Assembly: GCA_963755985.1 (NCBI GenBank)
Contig: CAVWLO010000003.1
Location: 496,001 to 560,000 of the forward strand
Direction: 5' to 3'
Length of the DNA: 64,000 nt
Source: DASXMT01 sp963755985
GTDB taxonomy: Bacteria > Actinomycetota > Acidimicrobiia > Acidimicrobiales > RAAP-2
This document shows positions 1-10,818 of this stretch, in pieces. A model generated the notes under the pieces. It was given only the letters and a program-made list of their open reading frames with translations. It had not been told where the DNA came from and did no database searches. Each line of letters begins with the position of its first letter. Within the stretch, counting starts at the first letter, position 1. Both the position numbers and the translations under genes were made by a program.

Positions 1-1459
1 TCCACCACGGCATCGGCGTGGCCCTCGCCGGCAACGGGATCCTGAACATCGGCAACGAGGCCACCGCGATCGGTGCCCACCACGGCATCGGCGTGGCCCT
101 CGCCGGTAACGGGATCCTGAACATCGACAACGACGGCCACCGCGATCGGTGCCCATCACGGTGTCGGCGTGGCCCTCGCCGGTAACGGCATCCTGAACAT
201 CGACAACACGGCCACCGCCGTCGGTGTCCACCACGGCCTCGGCGTGGCCGCAGCCGGTAACGGCATCCTGAACATCGACAACACGGCCACCGCGATCGGT
301 GCCCATCACGGTGTCGGCGTGGCCCTCGCCGGTAACGGCATCCTGAACATCGACAACACGGCCACCGCCGTCGGTGTCCACCACGGCCTCGGCGTGGCCC
401 TCGCTGGTAACGGGGCACTCAATGTCGGCAATACGGCCACCGCGATCGGCGCCCACCACGGCGTCGGTGTAGCCCTCGCCGGTAATGGCATCGGCAACAC
501 CGGTAATCAGGCCCTGGCGATCGGTGTCGGCCACAGCTTCGCCTTGGCCGCAGCCGGTAATGGCACTGGCAACAGCAATAACACTGCCGCTGCTATCGCC
601 CTTGATCCCAGCTCGGCTGTGGCCGCTGCGGGCAACGGTGTCGGCGGTGGCAACACCGGCAACGCCGCCGGAGCCTTCGCCGCAGGGAACAGCAGTGCCG
701 CCGCCGCAGCCGGTAACGGCAACAACAGCTACAACGCCAACAACACAGCAGGAGCGCTCGCCCTCAACAATGGCAATGCACTTGCTGCGGCCGGTGAGGG
801 CAACAACAGCTCCAATGCCGGCAATACGGCGCTGGCCGCTGGCGTTTCGGGTGGGCAGGCAACGGCTACGTCCGGCAACGGCAATAACGCCTCCAACACG
901 GGCAATACGGCCGTTGCAGGCGCATTCGGGGTTGGCGTCAACAACAGCATTGCCAATGCCCAGGCTGGTAACACGTCGGGTGGGTCGAACAACAACAACA
1001 CCGCCGTGGCCGCCGCCAGCAATGGCGGCAACTCACTGGCAGTGGCCGGCACCGGGCTTACGGGAAACAGCTACAACAGTGCTTCGGCCGTGAGCTGATG
1101 GATCCAATACTCTGGCAGTCTCGAACGCGCAGCTTGGTGGGGCGACTGCAAGTGCCACCGCTTTGAGCACCAGCACGGCTATCACTCCTCCCGTAACCAG
1201 TGCTGTGGCACTGTCAGCGGCCGGAGGCTCGACATCGTCGACGGCCATAAACGGTTGGTCCGCGACGACCATGGCGACCGGAAGCGGCAATGTCGCCGTC
1301 GGGGCCTCGTCCGGTGTGGGTGGAGCGGCTATCGCCACCGCCACAGGCACCCCGGCGGACAACGCCACGGCCAGCTCCACGCCTGGCTCGGCCGCCGCCT
1401 CGGTGAACAGCAACGGGCAATGGTCCTTCAGCGTTGGCGGGAGCACCGTCAGCGGCTAG
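1..1459 (+). pseudogene. AGNG-repeat low-complexity surface protein, 5' end outside window, frameshifted
   Basis: The frame enters from the left edge and encodes Ala/Gly/Asn-rich repeats built on A-G-N-G followed by N-x2-N-T-A-x-A. The first six or seven units are 25 residues long and nearly identical (each ends in A-H-H-G-V-G-V-A-L or a variant); later units are degenerate and 25-30 residues long. One extra G at 132 breaks the frame relative to neighbouring repeats, and a second shift near 1094 separates a first stop (1096-1098) from an in-frame continuation that ends N-G-Q-W-S-F-S-V-G-G-S-T-V-S-G at 1459. The same tail type closes the paralogue at 5487-6623. The N-terminus is not in the window; the paralogue has a signal peptide, so export is inferred. 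The periodicity suggests a beta-solenoid or fibre. Function is unknown. Confidence 0.7.
27..552 (+). repeat. 75-bp coding tandem repeat array
   Basis: Units begin with the A-G-N-G codons at 27, 102, 178, 253, 328, 403 and 478. The one-base offset from 102 to 178 is the extra G at 132. Units alternate between two types (A-I-G-A-H-H-G-V and A-V-G-V-H-H-G-L), giving a 150-bp higher-order period, which implies recent amplification of a two-unit block. The array continues upstream beyond the window. Confidence 0.85.
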
Positions 1460-1509
1460 ACATGCCGTTGGGCCCCTTGGTAGTCGGGGCCAGAGCACAA
1501 GGAACACTA

Positions 1510-1539
1510 CAAGGACCCCCTTTCCGAAGGGGGTCCTTG
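1510..1539 (+). terminator. Strong hairpin terminator after the AGNG-repeat gene
   Basis: A perfect 13-bp stem (1510-1522 with 1527-1539) encloses a TCCG loop. It lies 50 bp after the repeat-protein stop. There is no long T-tract, as is common in high-GC actinobacteria. Its symmetry means it could work in either direction. Confidence 0.7.
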
Positions 1540-1678
1540 TGCATGTGGGAGAGAGAACGTGGGGGAGACAATGGACCTGGATGTTCGGGACCCAGTTCAT
1601 TACGGGCTCTGCTGAGTCCAGCCGTGGGGCGGTGTCCGCTCGGTGATCCGCCCATAGGTATCCACCAGTAGGGCCCCG

Positions 1679-3095
1679 TGGCCCCCGATTCTTGCGGTTA
1701 CCAGACGAGCGAGAACGGAGGACACGGGACATGGATGACCGTAGTGGTGGCGCGAGCAGGCGCTGTTGGGCATGGACGGCTTCGTCGTGCTATCAACGAC
1801 CGAGACCGACGGCGAACTGTGGTTGCTCGTCGAGACAATGGACACCGTGATGGGCTGCGCGAACTGTGGGGTCCGCGCCGTCGGGCACGGCCGGAGCGAG
1901 GTCCAGGTGCGGGACCTCGCCATCGGCGGGCGTCCGGTGCGGCTCGTGTGGCGGAAGCGCCGGTGGCTGTGTCAGGACGAGGACTGTCCGACCAAGTCCT
2001 TCACCGCGGGCAGCGAGCTCGTCGAGGGGTGCCTGACCCGGCGGGCGGCACGGGAGATCTGCCGGCTGGTGGGCGAAGTGGGACTGAGCGTTGCTTCGGT
2101 GGCCCGGAACTTCGGGGTGGGATGGCATACGGCATGGCAAGCCGTCGAACGCCATGGGCGGCCCTTGGTCGACGATCCCCGCCGGCTCCACGGCGTTCGG
2201 GCCCTCGGGGTCGACGAACACAAGATGCTCGCCGCCGGGCCCACCCACCACACCATCTATGCCACCCAGCTGGTGGACATCGACCGCCACGTGCTCCTCG
2301 ACGTGGTGAAGGATCGCAGCGCAGCATCGGTGTCCGGCTGGCTCTCGACCCGCACCCGGTACTTCCGTGACCACATCTCGGTGGCCGCCATCGATCCTCA
2401 TGCCGGGTACTTCAAGGCCCTTCGGTCACAGCTGCCGAAAGCGACGGTGACCGTCGACGTCTTCCACGCCGTCAAGCTGGCCAATGCCTGTGTCGACGAC
2501 GTGCGTCGACGGGTCCAGCGGGAGACGACCAGTCACCGGGGACGGAACGAGGATCCCCTCTATGGGATCCGCAGGCTCCTCACCCGGGGCTACGAGCGCC
2601 TGTCCGACAAGCAACGGGCCCGGGTCGAAGACGCCCTTCGCCGGGGCGACCCCTACGACGAGGTGGGCGGTGCCTGGGCCGTCAAAGAACAGCTCCGGTC
2701 GGTGTACGACTCCGACAGCCTGGAAGGGGCCACTCGAAGCGCTCGCCACCTTCTACGAGCTGGCCGCCACGGCGGGGACGTCCGAGGTCCTCCGACTGGC
2801 GAGGACCATCAAGCGCTGGGAGGCCCAGGTACTCGCCTTCTTCACCACAGGCCGCACCAACGCCAGGAGCGAAGCCATGAACCTCATCACCGAGAAGCTC
2901 CGCCGCAACGCCCACGGCATCCGGAATTTCAACAACTATCGGCTCCGGCTCTTGCTCCACTCAGGCGTCCAATGGAACACTCGGTCGACTGCTCGAATCA
3001 GAGGTCGTCACCCACGCCTCGTTCGTGTAGAGCCTCATTACGATCCGGCATGAGACATCGCCCAGCCGGGTCGGAACGGCAAAATCCTCGGGACA
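1679..3095 (+). mobile_element. ISL3-family insertion sequence (approximate limits)
   Basis: The element is defined by the ISL3-type transposase inside it. An imperfect inverted repeat of about 20 bp can be drawn between 1679-1702 and 3073-3095; the arms share the cores GATT..TTGC and GTT.CC. No target-site duplication is obvious at these limits, so the ends are tentative. It sits between a terminator and a hypothetical gene, within the accessory surface-protein region. Confidence 0.5.
1766..3053 (+). pseudogene. ISL3-family DDE transposase, one frameshift
   Basis: The N-terminus carries a Cys zinc-binding motif (C-A-N-C, then C-Q-D-E-D-C) and a helix-turn-helix (about residues 90-120). The DDE core follows: the first Asp in G-V-D-E-H-K, the second in V-T-V-D-V-F-H-A-V-K, and the Glu in R-S-E-A-M-N followed by the family's G-I-R-N-F-N-N-Y-R-L-R segment. 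Frame is lost near 2727 next to a GGGG run; the C-terminal third, including the catalytic Glu, continues in another frame to a stop at 3053. Start is TTG 1766 or ATG 1772. As read, the protein would be inactive unless the shift is a sequencing error or is recoded. Confidence 0.8.
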
Positions 3096-3131
3096 GACCG
3101 GCCGGCAATGCCGGCTCACTGGATGGTCGAC

Positions 3132-3587
3132 TCAGATCCTCACAAGTTCTGGTCTCGGTATGCGAACAGAGTCGCTACAGCGAGGGAACGAAATGGACCC
3201 GTACCCCGAAGGGGACTTTCCCAGGAGCTTGTCTCCGGTGAAGATCTCCACCTCGTAGGCGCCGTCCTTCTCGATGACCGCCACGATGGTGAACACGATG
3301 AACTGGTAGAGCGGCGTCCCTTTGATGGCGAGAGGTGACGGCCCCCGAGTTGTCCGGATCTCCGCGGTCCCGATGTCTTCGCTATTGCCCTGTCGCCTTA
3401 ACCGCACGTGGAGCTCATACTCCAGTTCGGCTTCCTCTGGCTTCATGGAGATCACCAGCCCGACATTCAGACTTTGCGTCGTCGGCAGGTGCGGAACCGC
3501 CCACCACTCCGGAAATGCTCCGGTGGTGGAGAGGACTCCATCATTCACTTGAATATCGTCGGCCAGGAAGGCGCTTACCAGTTGCAT
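3132..3587 (-). CDS. Hypothetical protein, possibly DUF6941-like
   Basis: About 150 residues starting at ATG 3587 (a GTG at 3623 is the alternative). The N-terminus reads M-Q-L-V-S-A-F-L-A-D-D-I, followed by a beta-rich domain of balanced composition. It resembles small uncharacterised proteins I would loosely group with DUF6941, but I cannot confirm this by eye. It ends 37 bp from the presumed right end of the insertion sequence, so its original C-terminus may have been altered by the insertion. No partner gene is evident. Confidence 0.55.
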   Translation of the reverse strand: MQLVSAFLADDIQVNDGVLSTTGAFPEWWAVPHLPTTQSLNVGLVISMKPEEAELEYELHVRLRRQGNSEDIGTAEIRTTRGPSPLAIKGTPLYQFIVFTIVAVIEKDGAYEVEIFTGDKLLGKSPSGYGSISFPRCSDSVRIPRPELVRI

Positions 3588-3623
3588 GGGCAAAGTATGC
3601 CTCGGTCGCCGCACCTCTGTCAC

Positions 3624-3916
3624 AACCGATTATGGGCGAATGATGGTCAACCCAAAGGCGGACGAAGACACCCAGCCCGGGTGAGGCGAAGATCAACTGC
3701 CTTTCGAAGGAAATGTGACGTACGGTGCGGCGGCCATTGTGACTAACAGTGCTCGATGATTAGCATCAGGCGGCGGGATTCTTCACCTGGTGGACACCCA
3801 CCGAGTCGGCAATCGATTGATGGTGCGTAACGCGCCGAATAGGCTGGCCTCTAGGCAGCTTCTGGGTTAAGGTTCGCACAGCCTGCTCTATCTGCAGCTG
3901 TTTCGAAAGGTGAAGC
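3624..3916. other. Intergenic region, no gene seen
   Basis: Roughly 290 bases between divergently oriented genes. It should hold the promoter of the secreted protein at 3917, whose ribosome-binding site is GAAAGGTGAAGC just before the ATG. No hairpin, repeat or credible small gene was recognised. Confidence 0.5.
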
Positions 3917-5364
3917 ATGAAACTATTTCGTCGAGACTCGGCCATAGGAAAGAAGCGACGCACCCTCGGGCTCGTGATGAGCGCGGGCCTTCTCCTACCA
4001 ATGGGTGCGATCGCCGCCGGCACCCTGGCTGCCATCCCGGCGTCGGCGTCTGTCACTCATGACGCGGCGGGGGGCAGCACATACCACTCGGTCCAGCCGT
4101 ACCGCCTCGCCGATACGCGTCCGAACTCCGGTTTCCCAAATAGCCAGGGCCAGACGCTGACTGCCGGGCGTGTCTTGAACGTCGGGGTCGCCCCCTCAGG
4201 CATCGCTCCCAATAACGTCCCCCATGGCGCAACCGCCGTTGTGGTGAACATCACGGCTATCAATCCCAGCGACGCTGGCTACCTCACCGCGTACGCCGCT
4301 GGCCAGACCGTCCCCCTGGCATCAACGGTCAACTTCATCGCCGGTCAAACGGTGGCCAACGAGGCAGTCATCACTCTCGGGAACACGGGAGACCCGCACT
4401 ACGGTCAGATCAGCATCTATAACTTCACCGGCAACACGGATGTGGCCGTCGACGTCGAGGGCTACTACACGCCGGACACGAGCGGGAGCTTCTACGTCCC
4501 AGCCGTAAACTTCAACGCGGCCACGCTGAGCACGGCGGTGTCGCCAACTCGAGTGCTCGACACACGACCGGGCTCGGGTCAACAGGGTGCAGGCGAAACC
4601 TTGGGTCCGCAGCAGTCGCTCAGCTTCTATCCGGGGACCACGACCTTCGTGCCTGGGGTCCTGACCCCCATCGTGCCCTCGAGTGCGACGGCCGTAGTGC
4701 TCAACGTGACTGCGACCAATCCGACTGATACGTCGTTCCTGACGGTGTGGTCGGCTGGTGGCGCACAGCCATTGGCATCGAACCTCAACTTCCTCGCCGG
4801 TCAGACCGTGCCCAACCGAGTCATCGTGCCGCTCAACCCCGTTACCAAGCAGGTGTCCATCTACAACTCGCTCGGGAACACCGACGTCGTGGTCGACGTC
4901 GATGGCTATTACACGCCCTTGTACGGCACTGAGTACTACGGCCTGGTGACCCCGACCCGGATCGCCGATACGCGGCCTGGTTCCGGCCTTCCCTACAGCG
5001 GTCAGACGCTGGGACAGGGAACGATCAAGACCATCAACGTGCCGCCTGACACCTTCGGTCCGAACACCGGGTACAACGCCCCGGCGAACTTCCTGGGCGT
5101 GGACGCCAACCTGACCATCACCGACACGACGGATCTGTCGTATCTCACTGCCTACCCGTCCACAGCCGGCACCACTCCGCCTTTGGCATCGGATCTGAAC
5201 TGGGTGGCCGGCCAGACCGTGGCCAGCGGCGACCAGATCAGCGGCGTGGGGGTCAGCACGCCCCGACGGCGATCGACGCCTACAACTTCGCCGGTAGCGC
5301 CGACCTGGTCGTCGACATCTACGGCTACTTCGCCGGCGGCGTCGCCATCCCACCGGCGCCATGA
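3917..5364 (+). CDS. Secreted protein with three DTR...GYY beta-sandwich repeats (one frameshift)
   Basis: A lysine/arginine-rich start and hydrophobic stretch (about residues 15-42, ending A-S-A-S) form a signal peptide. Three repeats of about 150 residues follow. Each opens with R-x-A/L-D-T-R, continues with V-V-x-N-x-T and Y-L-T-x-Y/W, and ends N-x-x-G-x-x-D-V-x-V-D-V-x-G-Y-Y. This architecture is common in uncharacterised actinobacterial cell-surface proteins. A shift in a G5 run near 5250 scrambles the end; the correct frame gives Y-N-F-A-G-S-A-D-L-V-V-D-I-Y-G-Y-F and stops at 5364. Function is probably structural or adhesive (inferred). Confidence 0.7.
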
Positions 5365-5486
5365 AGCGACGCTGACGGTGTGGCACGGCACGAGAAGAGC
5401 GACGGGACCTACTCCCATCTCATGATCGTGACCGTCGACCCGCATGCAGCCCAATTGCCTTTTCGTTTCAACCTGGAGGATCAGCA

Positions 5487-6623
5487 ATGAAGAAGTCCAC
5501 GGCAGCACACGCCAAGGCGGGCCTGGGCCGCTACACGGCACCAAAGCGCGCCCGCGGAGCACATGCCCTGCGTATCCCTCTGGCCAACTCGCTCGAGACG
5601 AAGCGCTCCCGGGTCCTGGCCGGTGGGGGCGCACTGGCGGCGGCGGGTTTGATCGGACTGGTGGCCGCCCCCAGTTTCGGTGCAACGGCCATTGCCTTTC
5701 CCTTCGGCTTCAGCCATCACTCCGATAGCAATCACAACAGCGCTCAGGCCGGGGCCGTAGGCGGTCTCGCCATCTCGGTGGCGGGTGAAGGTTTGGTGGG
5801 CACAAACCATCACAACCATGCCAGTTCCTTCGCGGCATTCGGCAGCCTCGCCTTCTCGGCCGCCGGCAACGGGGCCGGTGGCAGCAACAACCGCAACCAC
5901 GCCCACGCAACGGCCATCAGGGCACAGCATCGCCCTCTCCTTTGCCGGCAACGGCATCTTCGGTAACAACAATCACAATCGCTCGGATGCCAGGGCCACC
6001 AACGGCAGTTTCGCCCTCGCCGCCGCCGGCAACGGCCTGGTCTTGTCCCACAACAACCACAACCAGGCCGTGGCCGTGGCCAACAACGGGGGCTCGTCGG
6101 TTGCCCTGGCCGGCAACGGGAATGCCGGCTACAACAACGGAAATACGGCCACGGCCATATCCGACACCGGAGGCACCGCCACCGCCAACGCCGGCAACGG
6201 CGACTTCTTCTCCTCCAACAATGGCAACACCGCGACTGCGGTAGCCACCACCGGAGGCACGGCCACCGCCAACGCCGGCAACAGCGACGGATCCTTCCCC
6301 ACCTCGAACAACGACAATACGGCGACTGCTTTGGCCGCCACCGGGGGTACGGCCACCGCCAACGCTGGTAATGGCGCCAACGGTGGTAACGGGAATACAG
6401 CGACTCGGTCGCGGTCAACGGAGGTACGACCACAACCACGGCCACTGGCGGGACCGAAGCGCTCGGAGTGACCTCGGGGCCGGCCACGGTCAACGTCAAC
6501 AGCAGCAGCACGGGCTCGACGGCGACCTCGTCGTCCACAGCTGGCGGGGGAGGCTACGGGGGCAGCAACACCGGTACCTATACCGTGACCCTTAACGGAA
6601 GCAGTTACTCGACCAGCAGCTAG
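5487..6623 (+). pseudogene. AGNG-repeat surface protein, complete N-terminus, two frameshifts
   Basis: Paralogue of the protein at 1-1459, preceded by GGAGG at good spacing. It has a long basic n-region (about 44 residues) and a hydrophobic core ending V-A-A-P-S-F-G-A, so it is probably exported. Repeats follow with A-G-N-G, N/H-rich turns (H-H-N-H, N-N-H-N) and, later, T-G-G-T-A-T-A-N-A-G-N units. Frame changes occur near 5920 (GGG) and near 6405. The bridged product ends G-T-Y-T-V-T-L-N-G-S-S-Y-S-T-S-S at 6623, matching the other paralogue's tail in pattern. No known enzymatic domain is present. The His-rich turns could bind metal (speculative). Confidence 0.7.
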
Positions 6624-6653
6624 CCACCCGATATCTCGCTTGGTGGGAGGGCT

Positions 6654-7730
6654 ATGACAGACGATGTAGGAGGCACGAACCACGTCGCTGGAGGAAGGCC
6701 CGCTATCCGGTTCAGGTCCGAGCCCGGCGACCGACCCCCGCTCGAGTGCCAGGTCCCCATAGGGAACGACTCGACGACAGCTGGACCAGTGGCGAATTCG
6801 GCCCCGGTCGAGTGGGTAGTGCCGGATACGAGTTGGTCGGTCGTCGGGGACGAGTCGATTACGCCGACCCAACCGGCCCCGGCCGAGACAACCCCCGGAT
6901 CGACCTTCGCACCGTTGAACCGGCGCCCTCCGAGTCCCCCAAGGCCGACGCTTGCTCGGGATCTTATTCCTGACCCGACGTCCCTGGCTGCCGCTCCTCC
7001 CCCTCCGGTCAAGCCAGCGGCGAGCCATCCGCGAGCGGGGCATCGGCGTCGTCGCGTGGCCGTCACCGTCCTGGCCGGAGTCATCGTGGGACTCGGGTCG
7101 GCCAGCTTCGCCCTACACGGCGGGACCCCGACCCCGAGCTCCAATGCGGAGACGACATCGACCAGCCCGCCCGGAGGGACTGGGTCGGTGGGCTCTCAAT
7201 CGTCCACCACACCAAGCGGCACCGCTTCGGGGTCCGGTTCAGGCGCACCTGTCGTTGCCGGAGACGTATCGAAGACGGATTCGGCACCGTCCGTCGCCCC
7301 TGCGGGGGGAAAGCCGTCCACGACAGCCTCGACGTCCGGTAAGGCTCCCCAGACGACTAGCGCGGCGGTAGGTACGAAGTCACAACGCGCCGGTGGCGTG
7401 GCCCAATCCGGAAATGGGACCTCCAACTCGGGATCGAACCAAGCAGGTCCAAGCACCTCCACGATCGGGGCCAGCACTCAGGCCCCGAGCGCGCCACCAG
7501 CGACCGCCGATGTTCCTGCGCCCACCAGCAGCCCCGCACCTGCCTCCGCAGGCAGCCCCGCTCCGCCTGTAGCCAGCCCTCCAGCGCCGACGGTCGCCAC
7601 CGCGCCGGCCCCAGCCCCTCCGCCACCCGCTCCGTTGGCGGCAGCTACCCCGTGGACGTTCTCTTGGACTCCGACTACGACGACCACTACGACGACGACG
7701 TCGACGACGACCACCACGACCGGAGGGTAA
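6654..7730 (+). CDS. Single-pass membrane protein with Pro/Ala/Ser/Thr-rich ectodomain
   Basis: 358 residues. The N-terminal 130 are Pro-rich and presumed cytoplasmic, then comes a R-R-R-R stop-transfer flank and one transmembrane helix (about residues 135-154), giving an N-in topology. The outside portion is low-complexity (S/T/G, then P-A-P repeats) and ends W-T-F-S-W-T-P followed by a near-continuous Thr run of about 18 residues encoded by ACG/ACC repeats. It begins 30 bp after the repeat-protein stop and may be cotranscribed with it. No catalytic motif is visible; a wall-spanning stalk or anchoring role is conjecture. Confidence 0.65.
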   Translation: MTDDVGGTNHVAGGRPAIRFRSEPGDRPPLECQVPIGNDSTTAGPVANSAPVEWVVPDTSWSVVGDESITPTQPAPAETTPGSTFAPLNRRPPSPPRPTLARDLIPDPTSLAAAPPPPVKPAASHPRAGHRRRRVAVTVLAGVIVGLGSASFALHGGTPTPSSNAETTSTSPPGGTGSVGSQSSTTPSGTASGSGSGAPVVAGDVSKTDSAPSVAPAGGKPSTTASTSGKAPQTTSAAVGTKSQRAGGVAQSGNGTSNSGSNQAGPSTSTIGASTQAPSAPPATADVPAPTSSPAPASAGSPAPPVASPPAPTVATAPAPAPPPPAPLAAATPWTFSWTPTTTTTTTTTSTTTTTTGG

Positions 7731-7830
7731 GGGCGCTTCGGATCCGAGCGGGGTGCGTTGCTCGCCGTTGCCGGCACCCGCGGCGGCGGACCGCCATTAG
7801 CCCACCCGGGGTGTGGCTGAAGTGCGTCAG

Positions 7831-10785
7831 CTACCTCGTGGCCCGGGGAACGGACTCCTCTGAGTCCTCCAATCGGGTCGAACCGTGCTCGATCGCTCGT
7901 TCTTGAGGAAATGTGATGGCGTCCGGCACCGACTCGGCGAGCTCCTCCTGGGGGGACTCGCTGGGGATCCCGGCGGTTGAGGCGAGGGCATCGAGCCGGG
8001 CTCGCTGCGACTCCAGGGCGCGTCCCTGTTCAACCACGATGTGGGACAAGGCGACCTGGCTCTGGGCCACGGCCGTATGGGCCTTCGCCACCCCTCGGTC
8101 GATGTCGGTGGCCAACTGCTGTTCCCCGTCCTCCAGTCGGGCGACGTCGTCGGCCCAATTGGGTGACTGCCGTGGCCAGAGCGACGTTGACCTGGCGTTG
8201 ATGGTCGTCATGGTGTCGCTGGGCCCGGAGCACCACCCGCCGGTAGAAACGGGCCAGGCTGGGGAACCTGGTGGCGATCGCATCGAGCGGCGGTCGGGAG
8301 CCCGCCAGCTCGACCAGTGACCTCGGCAGGCGGCGGATCGGCGGAATGCCCGCCGCGGTGAGGGCGTTGGCTCGCTGCACCTCGATGGCATTGAAGCGTT
8401 CCCGGACGAAGGCGGCCCGCTGCTCGGGGCCGTGGCCGGCTCTCGACCGCCCGTTGGGCACGACGGCCGACCTCCGCGGCTTCGTCGGGGTGTTCGAAGA
8501 CCCGCCGGAGCAGCCGAGCTGCCTCATCGAGGTCGGGCTCGGCCCAGGTTGCACCAACCGGGTACGGGGCGCAGTCCGGGGGCACCGTGCCCTCTGTCCA
8601 GCTCACCAAATAGGCGGTTTCGGGGCTCATGAAGTCGATGTTGCCCGAGTAGGCGGTGGCAATCACCGGCTTGCCCAGGGCCATGGCCTCGGCCATGGTC
8701 AGCCCGAAGCCCTCGCTCCGGTGGAGGGACACATAGCAGTCGGCCACGTTCATGAGCGCGCGCAAGTTGCTTGGCGTCTAGTACCGTCGATCAGCATGAT
8801 GTCGGGCCGGTCGGCGACGGCGCGCCGTCAGGGCTTCGAGATCCGGGACGCACTTGTCCCATTGACGATTTTAAGGACGAGGAGTGCACCATCCCTCGGG
8901 GGCGAACGCTCTTGCAGTAGGCATCAACGAGACCAAGGGGGTTCTTCCGCTCGAGGACGCTCAGGAGGTCGAAGCAGAACAGGAAGAGGGTGCGGTCCTC
9001 TGGGAGTCCCAGCGCACGATCGATCCCAGGGGACCTGCGGAGCCACGATCGGGTGGGGAACGGCGAAGACCGGCTTGGACGTGGCGGCTGCGATCGGGCA
9101 CGGGTGAACTCCGAAATCGCCCAGACCTCGTCGACAAGTCCAAGGCACCATGGTACTGGTCTCGGGAAACACCTCGAGCTCCCAGGCCCATTGGCCGATG
9201 GTGTAGTGGTCGGCAAAGAAGCCCGGTCCGGCCTCGGCTCGCGAAGCGGCAGCTGGTCGGCGTTGATGCACACGATGTTGACATCGAAATTGTCGCCGTT
9301 CGTCGTGCTCCGTTCCTCGAAAACATGGTGCTGCCGGCTATGGTGGCCGTATTGACCAGCGTTGTGTAAGGAATGTCCGAGGTCTCGAGCGCCTCGGCGA
9401 GCAGCCGTGCTCCCTGGCCCACGCCCAACTCGGCCCGCAGGTAGCCGACAAGGGTCACGCCCGGGTGGAGATGGCCGCGGCGGTTCCCAGTCAGCAGTGT
9501 GGACGCCCTGGTCCCGGGTGCCGGCCGCTCGGCCGGCATCGGGGGCAGGGCCAGCATCGGATGAACCCCGCCCCGGCGGCATCCTCCTGCAGCCAATCGA
9601 AGAACCGGTGCCGGTCAGCACCCTGGGGGTCATGGAACTGTGAGCGGAGATCGGCCCGTAGCCCGAACAGGGTCGCCTGGTAGACGCTGAGCTGGCCCGG
9701 GTCGCCGGGAACGCCGGGCGGACGGTTGAGCCTGGCCACGAGCTCTTGGCCCCATCCGGGTCAAACGGGTTGGCCGGGTGCGGTCCCTCACCCTCGTCGG
9801 CATCATCGAGCCAGCCCCGGTAGAGCGGCGCACGGTCGGGTCGAGGGGAACACCATTGGCCATGACCGCCAAGGCCGTAAGGGGCCGAGTCGTCGACCCC
9901 AAATCCGTTGGCCATCAACAAATCCCCGTACTCATCGCAGATCTGTCGAATGACCGGTCGTTCACTGAGCAGGATCCGAGGGTTCTTCGACTGATGTTTG
10001 CTCAGGAGATGGGGCTGATCGGGGCTGTAGCCACTGAAGTGGAAGAACTTCAAGGGCCGGCCGTCGACCTGGTAGGACCCGCGTTGAAGGTCAGCTCGCG
10101 ATGGTCGAGGTTCCAGTAGGCCACGTTGCAACCGGGGTCGCGGATAATGACGCAGTCGAATATCCCGGGAACGAAGTCGACCCAGCGCTGATCGACGAAG
10201 CGCATGTTGCCGGGGTCGACGTAGCACTCACTCCGTAGGCGCTCCATCCAGAAGTCCAGAAAGGCGGCGGCCGCTGACCCACACCGATAAAGCCGAGGTT
10301 GTAGATCCCAGAGGCCAATATGGCCGTCTCGGACGTCATCTTGCCGTCGCGTGGCATCGGGGCCGTGACATGGGGTGTGAGCACGATGCCATGCTCCTCG
10401 GCCCCTGCGGAAAGGTCCTCCAGCGAGTGGAATACCTGAATATCCGGGTCGAGGTAGAGGACTGATCGAAGCCCCGGCCGAACAGGGCGTGCAGGAGCCA
10501 CGGCTTGACCGCTGTGGCGAACTCCATGACCGAATAGGCGGCCGCCATTTCGTCCAGATCGGAGCGCTCGATGTCCAGGTCGGCGAGACCCAGCACCTCG
10601 AACGGCTCATGGGCCGGGTCGATCTCGCCCATAGGGTCGTCGAGCACCAGGACGAAGAAACGCCCTCCGGGGTTGTGCGCCAGGAAGCTCGTGGCCAGGA
10701 CCCGGGCCGCCGGAAGGTAGTTGCGGGCGATGATGGTGCAGGCGCAAATCTCGGCGCGGCCGTTCGCTGAGCGGTCCCGTGGCAC
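7831..10785 (-). pseudogene. Large two-domain glycosyltransferase (N-terminal nucleotide-sugar transferase-like, C-terminal GT4), many frameshifts
   Basis: Starts at GTG 10785. The first part reads I-I-A-R-N-Y-L-P-A-A-R-V-L-A, V-L-V-L-D-D, L-Y-L-D-P-D-I and F-F-H-F-S-G-Y, as in GT8-like nucleotide-sugar transferases. From about 9480 the sequence becomes a GT4 enzyme: V-T-L-V-G-Y-L-R-A-E-L-G-V-G-Q, F-F-A-D-H-Y-T-I-G-Q-W-A-W-E-L, V-D-E-V-W-A-I-S-E-F-T, then S-E-G-F-G-L-T-M-A-E-A-M-A. A coiled-coil tail ends at TAG 7831-7833. At least eight shifts break it, yet each conserved block is intact in some frame. It could be two genes; the fused layout is known in actinobacteria. It lies downstream of the 14.7-10.8 kb genes on the same strand. 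Confidence 0.6.
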
Positions 10786-10818
10786 CCGCTAATCATAGTC
10801 CAGGCATTGGTCCTTCAC

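Noticed and set aside
1541..1678. Possible extension of the insertion sequence to the terminator hairpin
   Set aside because: The hairpin belongs to the upstream gene by position, and no matching inverted arm is found beyond the transposase.
4322..5386. 354-codon minus-strand frame opposite the DTR-repeat protein
   Set aside because: Arg-rich with no motif, and the plus-strand frame has clear triple repeats and a signal peptide.
5444..5728. Small plus-strand frame overlapping the second AGNG-repeat protein start
   Set aside because: The overlapping 5487 frame has a proper SD, signal peptide and paralogue; this one has nothing comparable.
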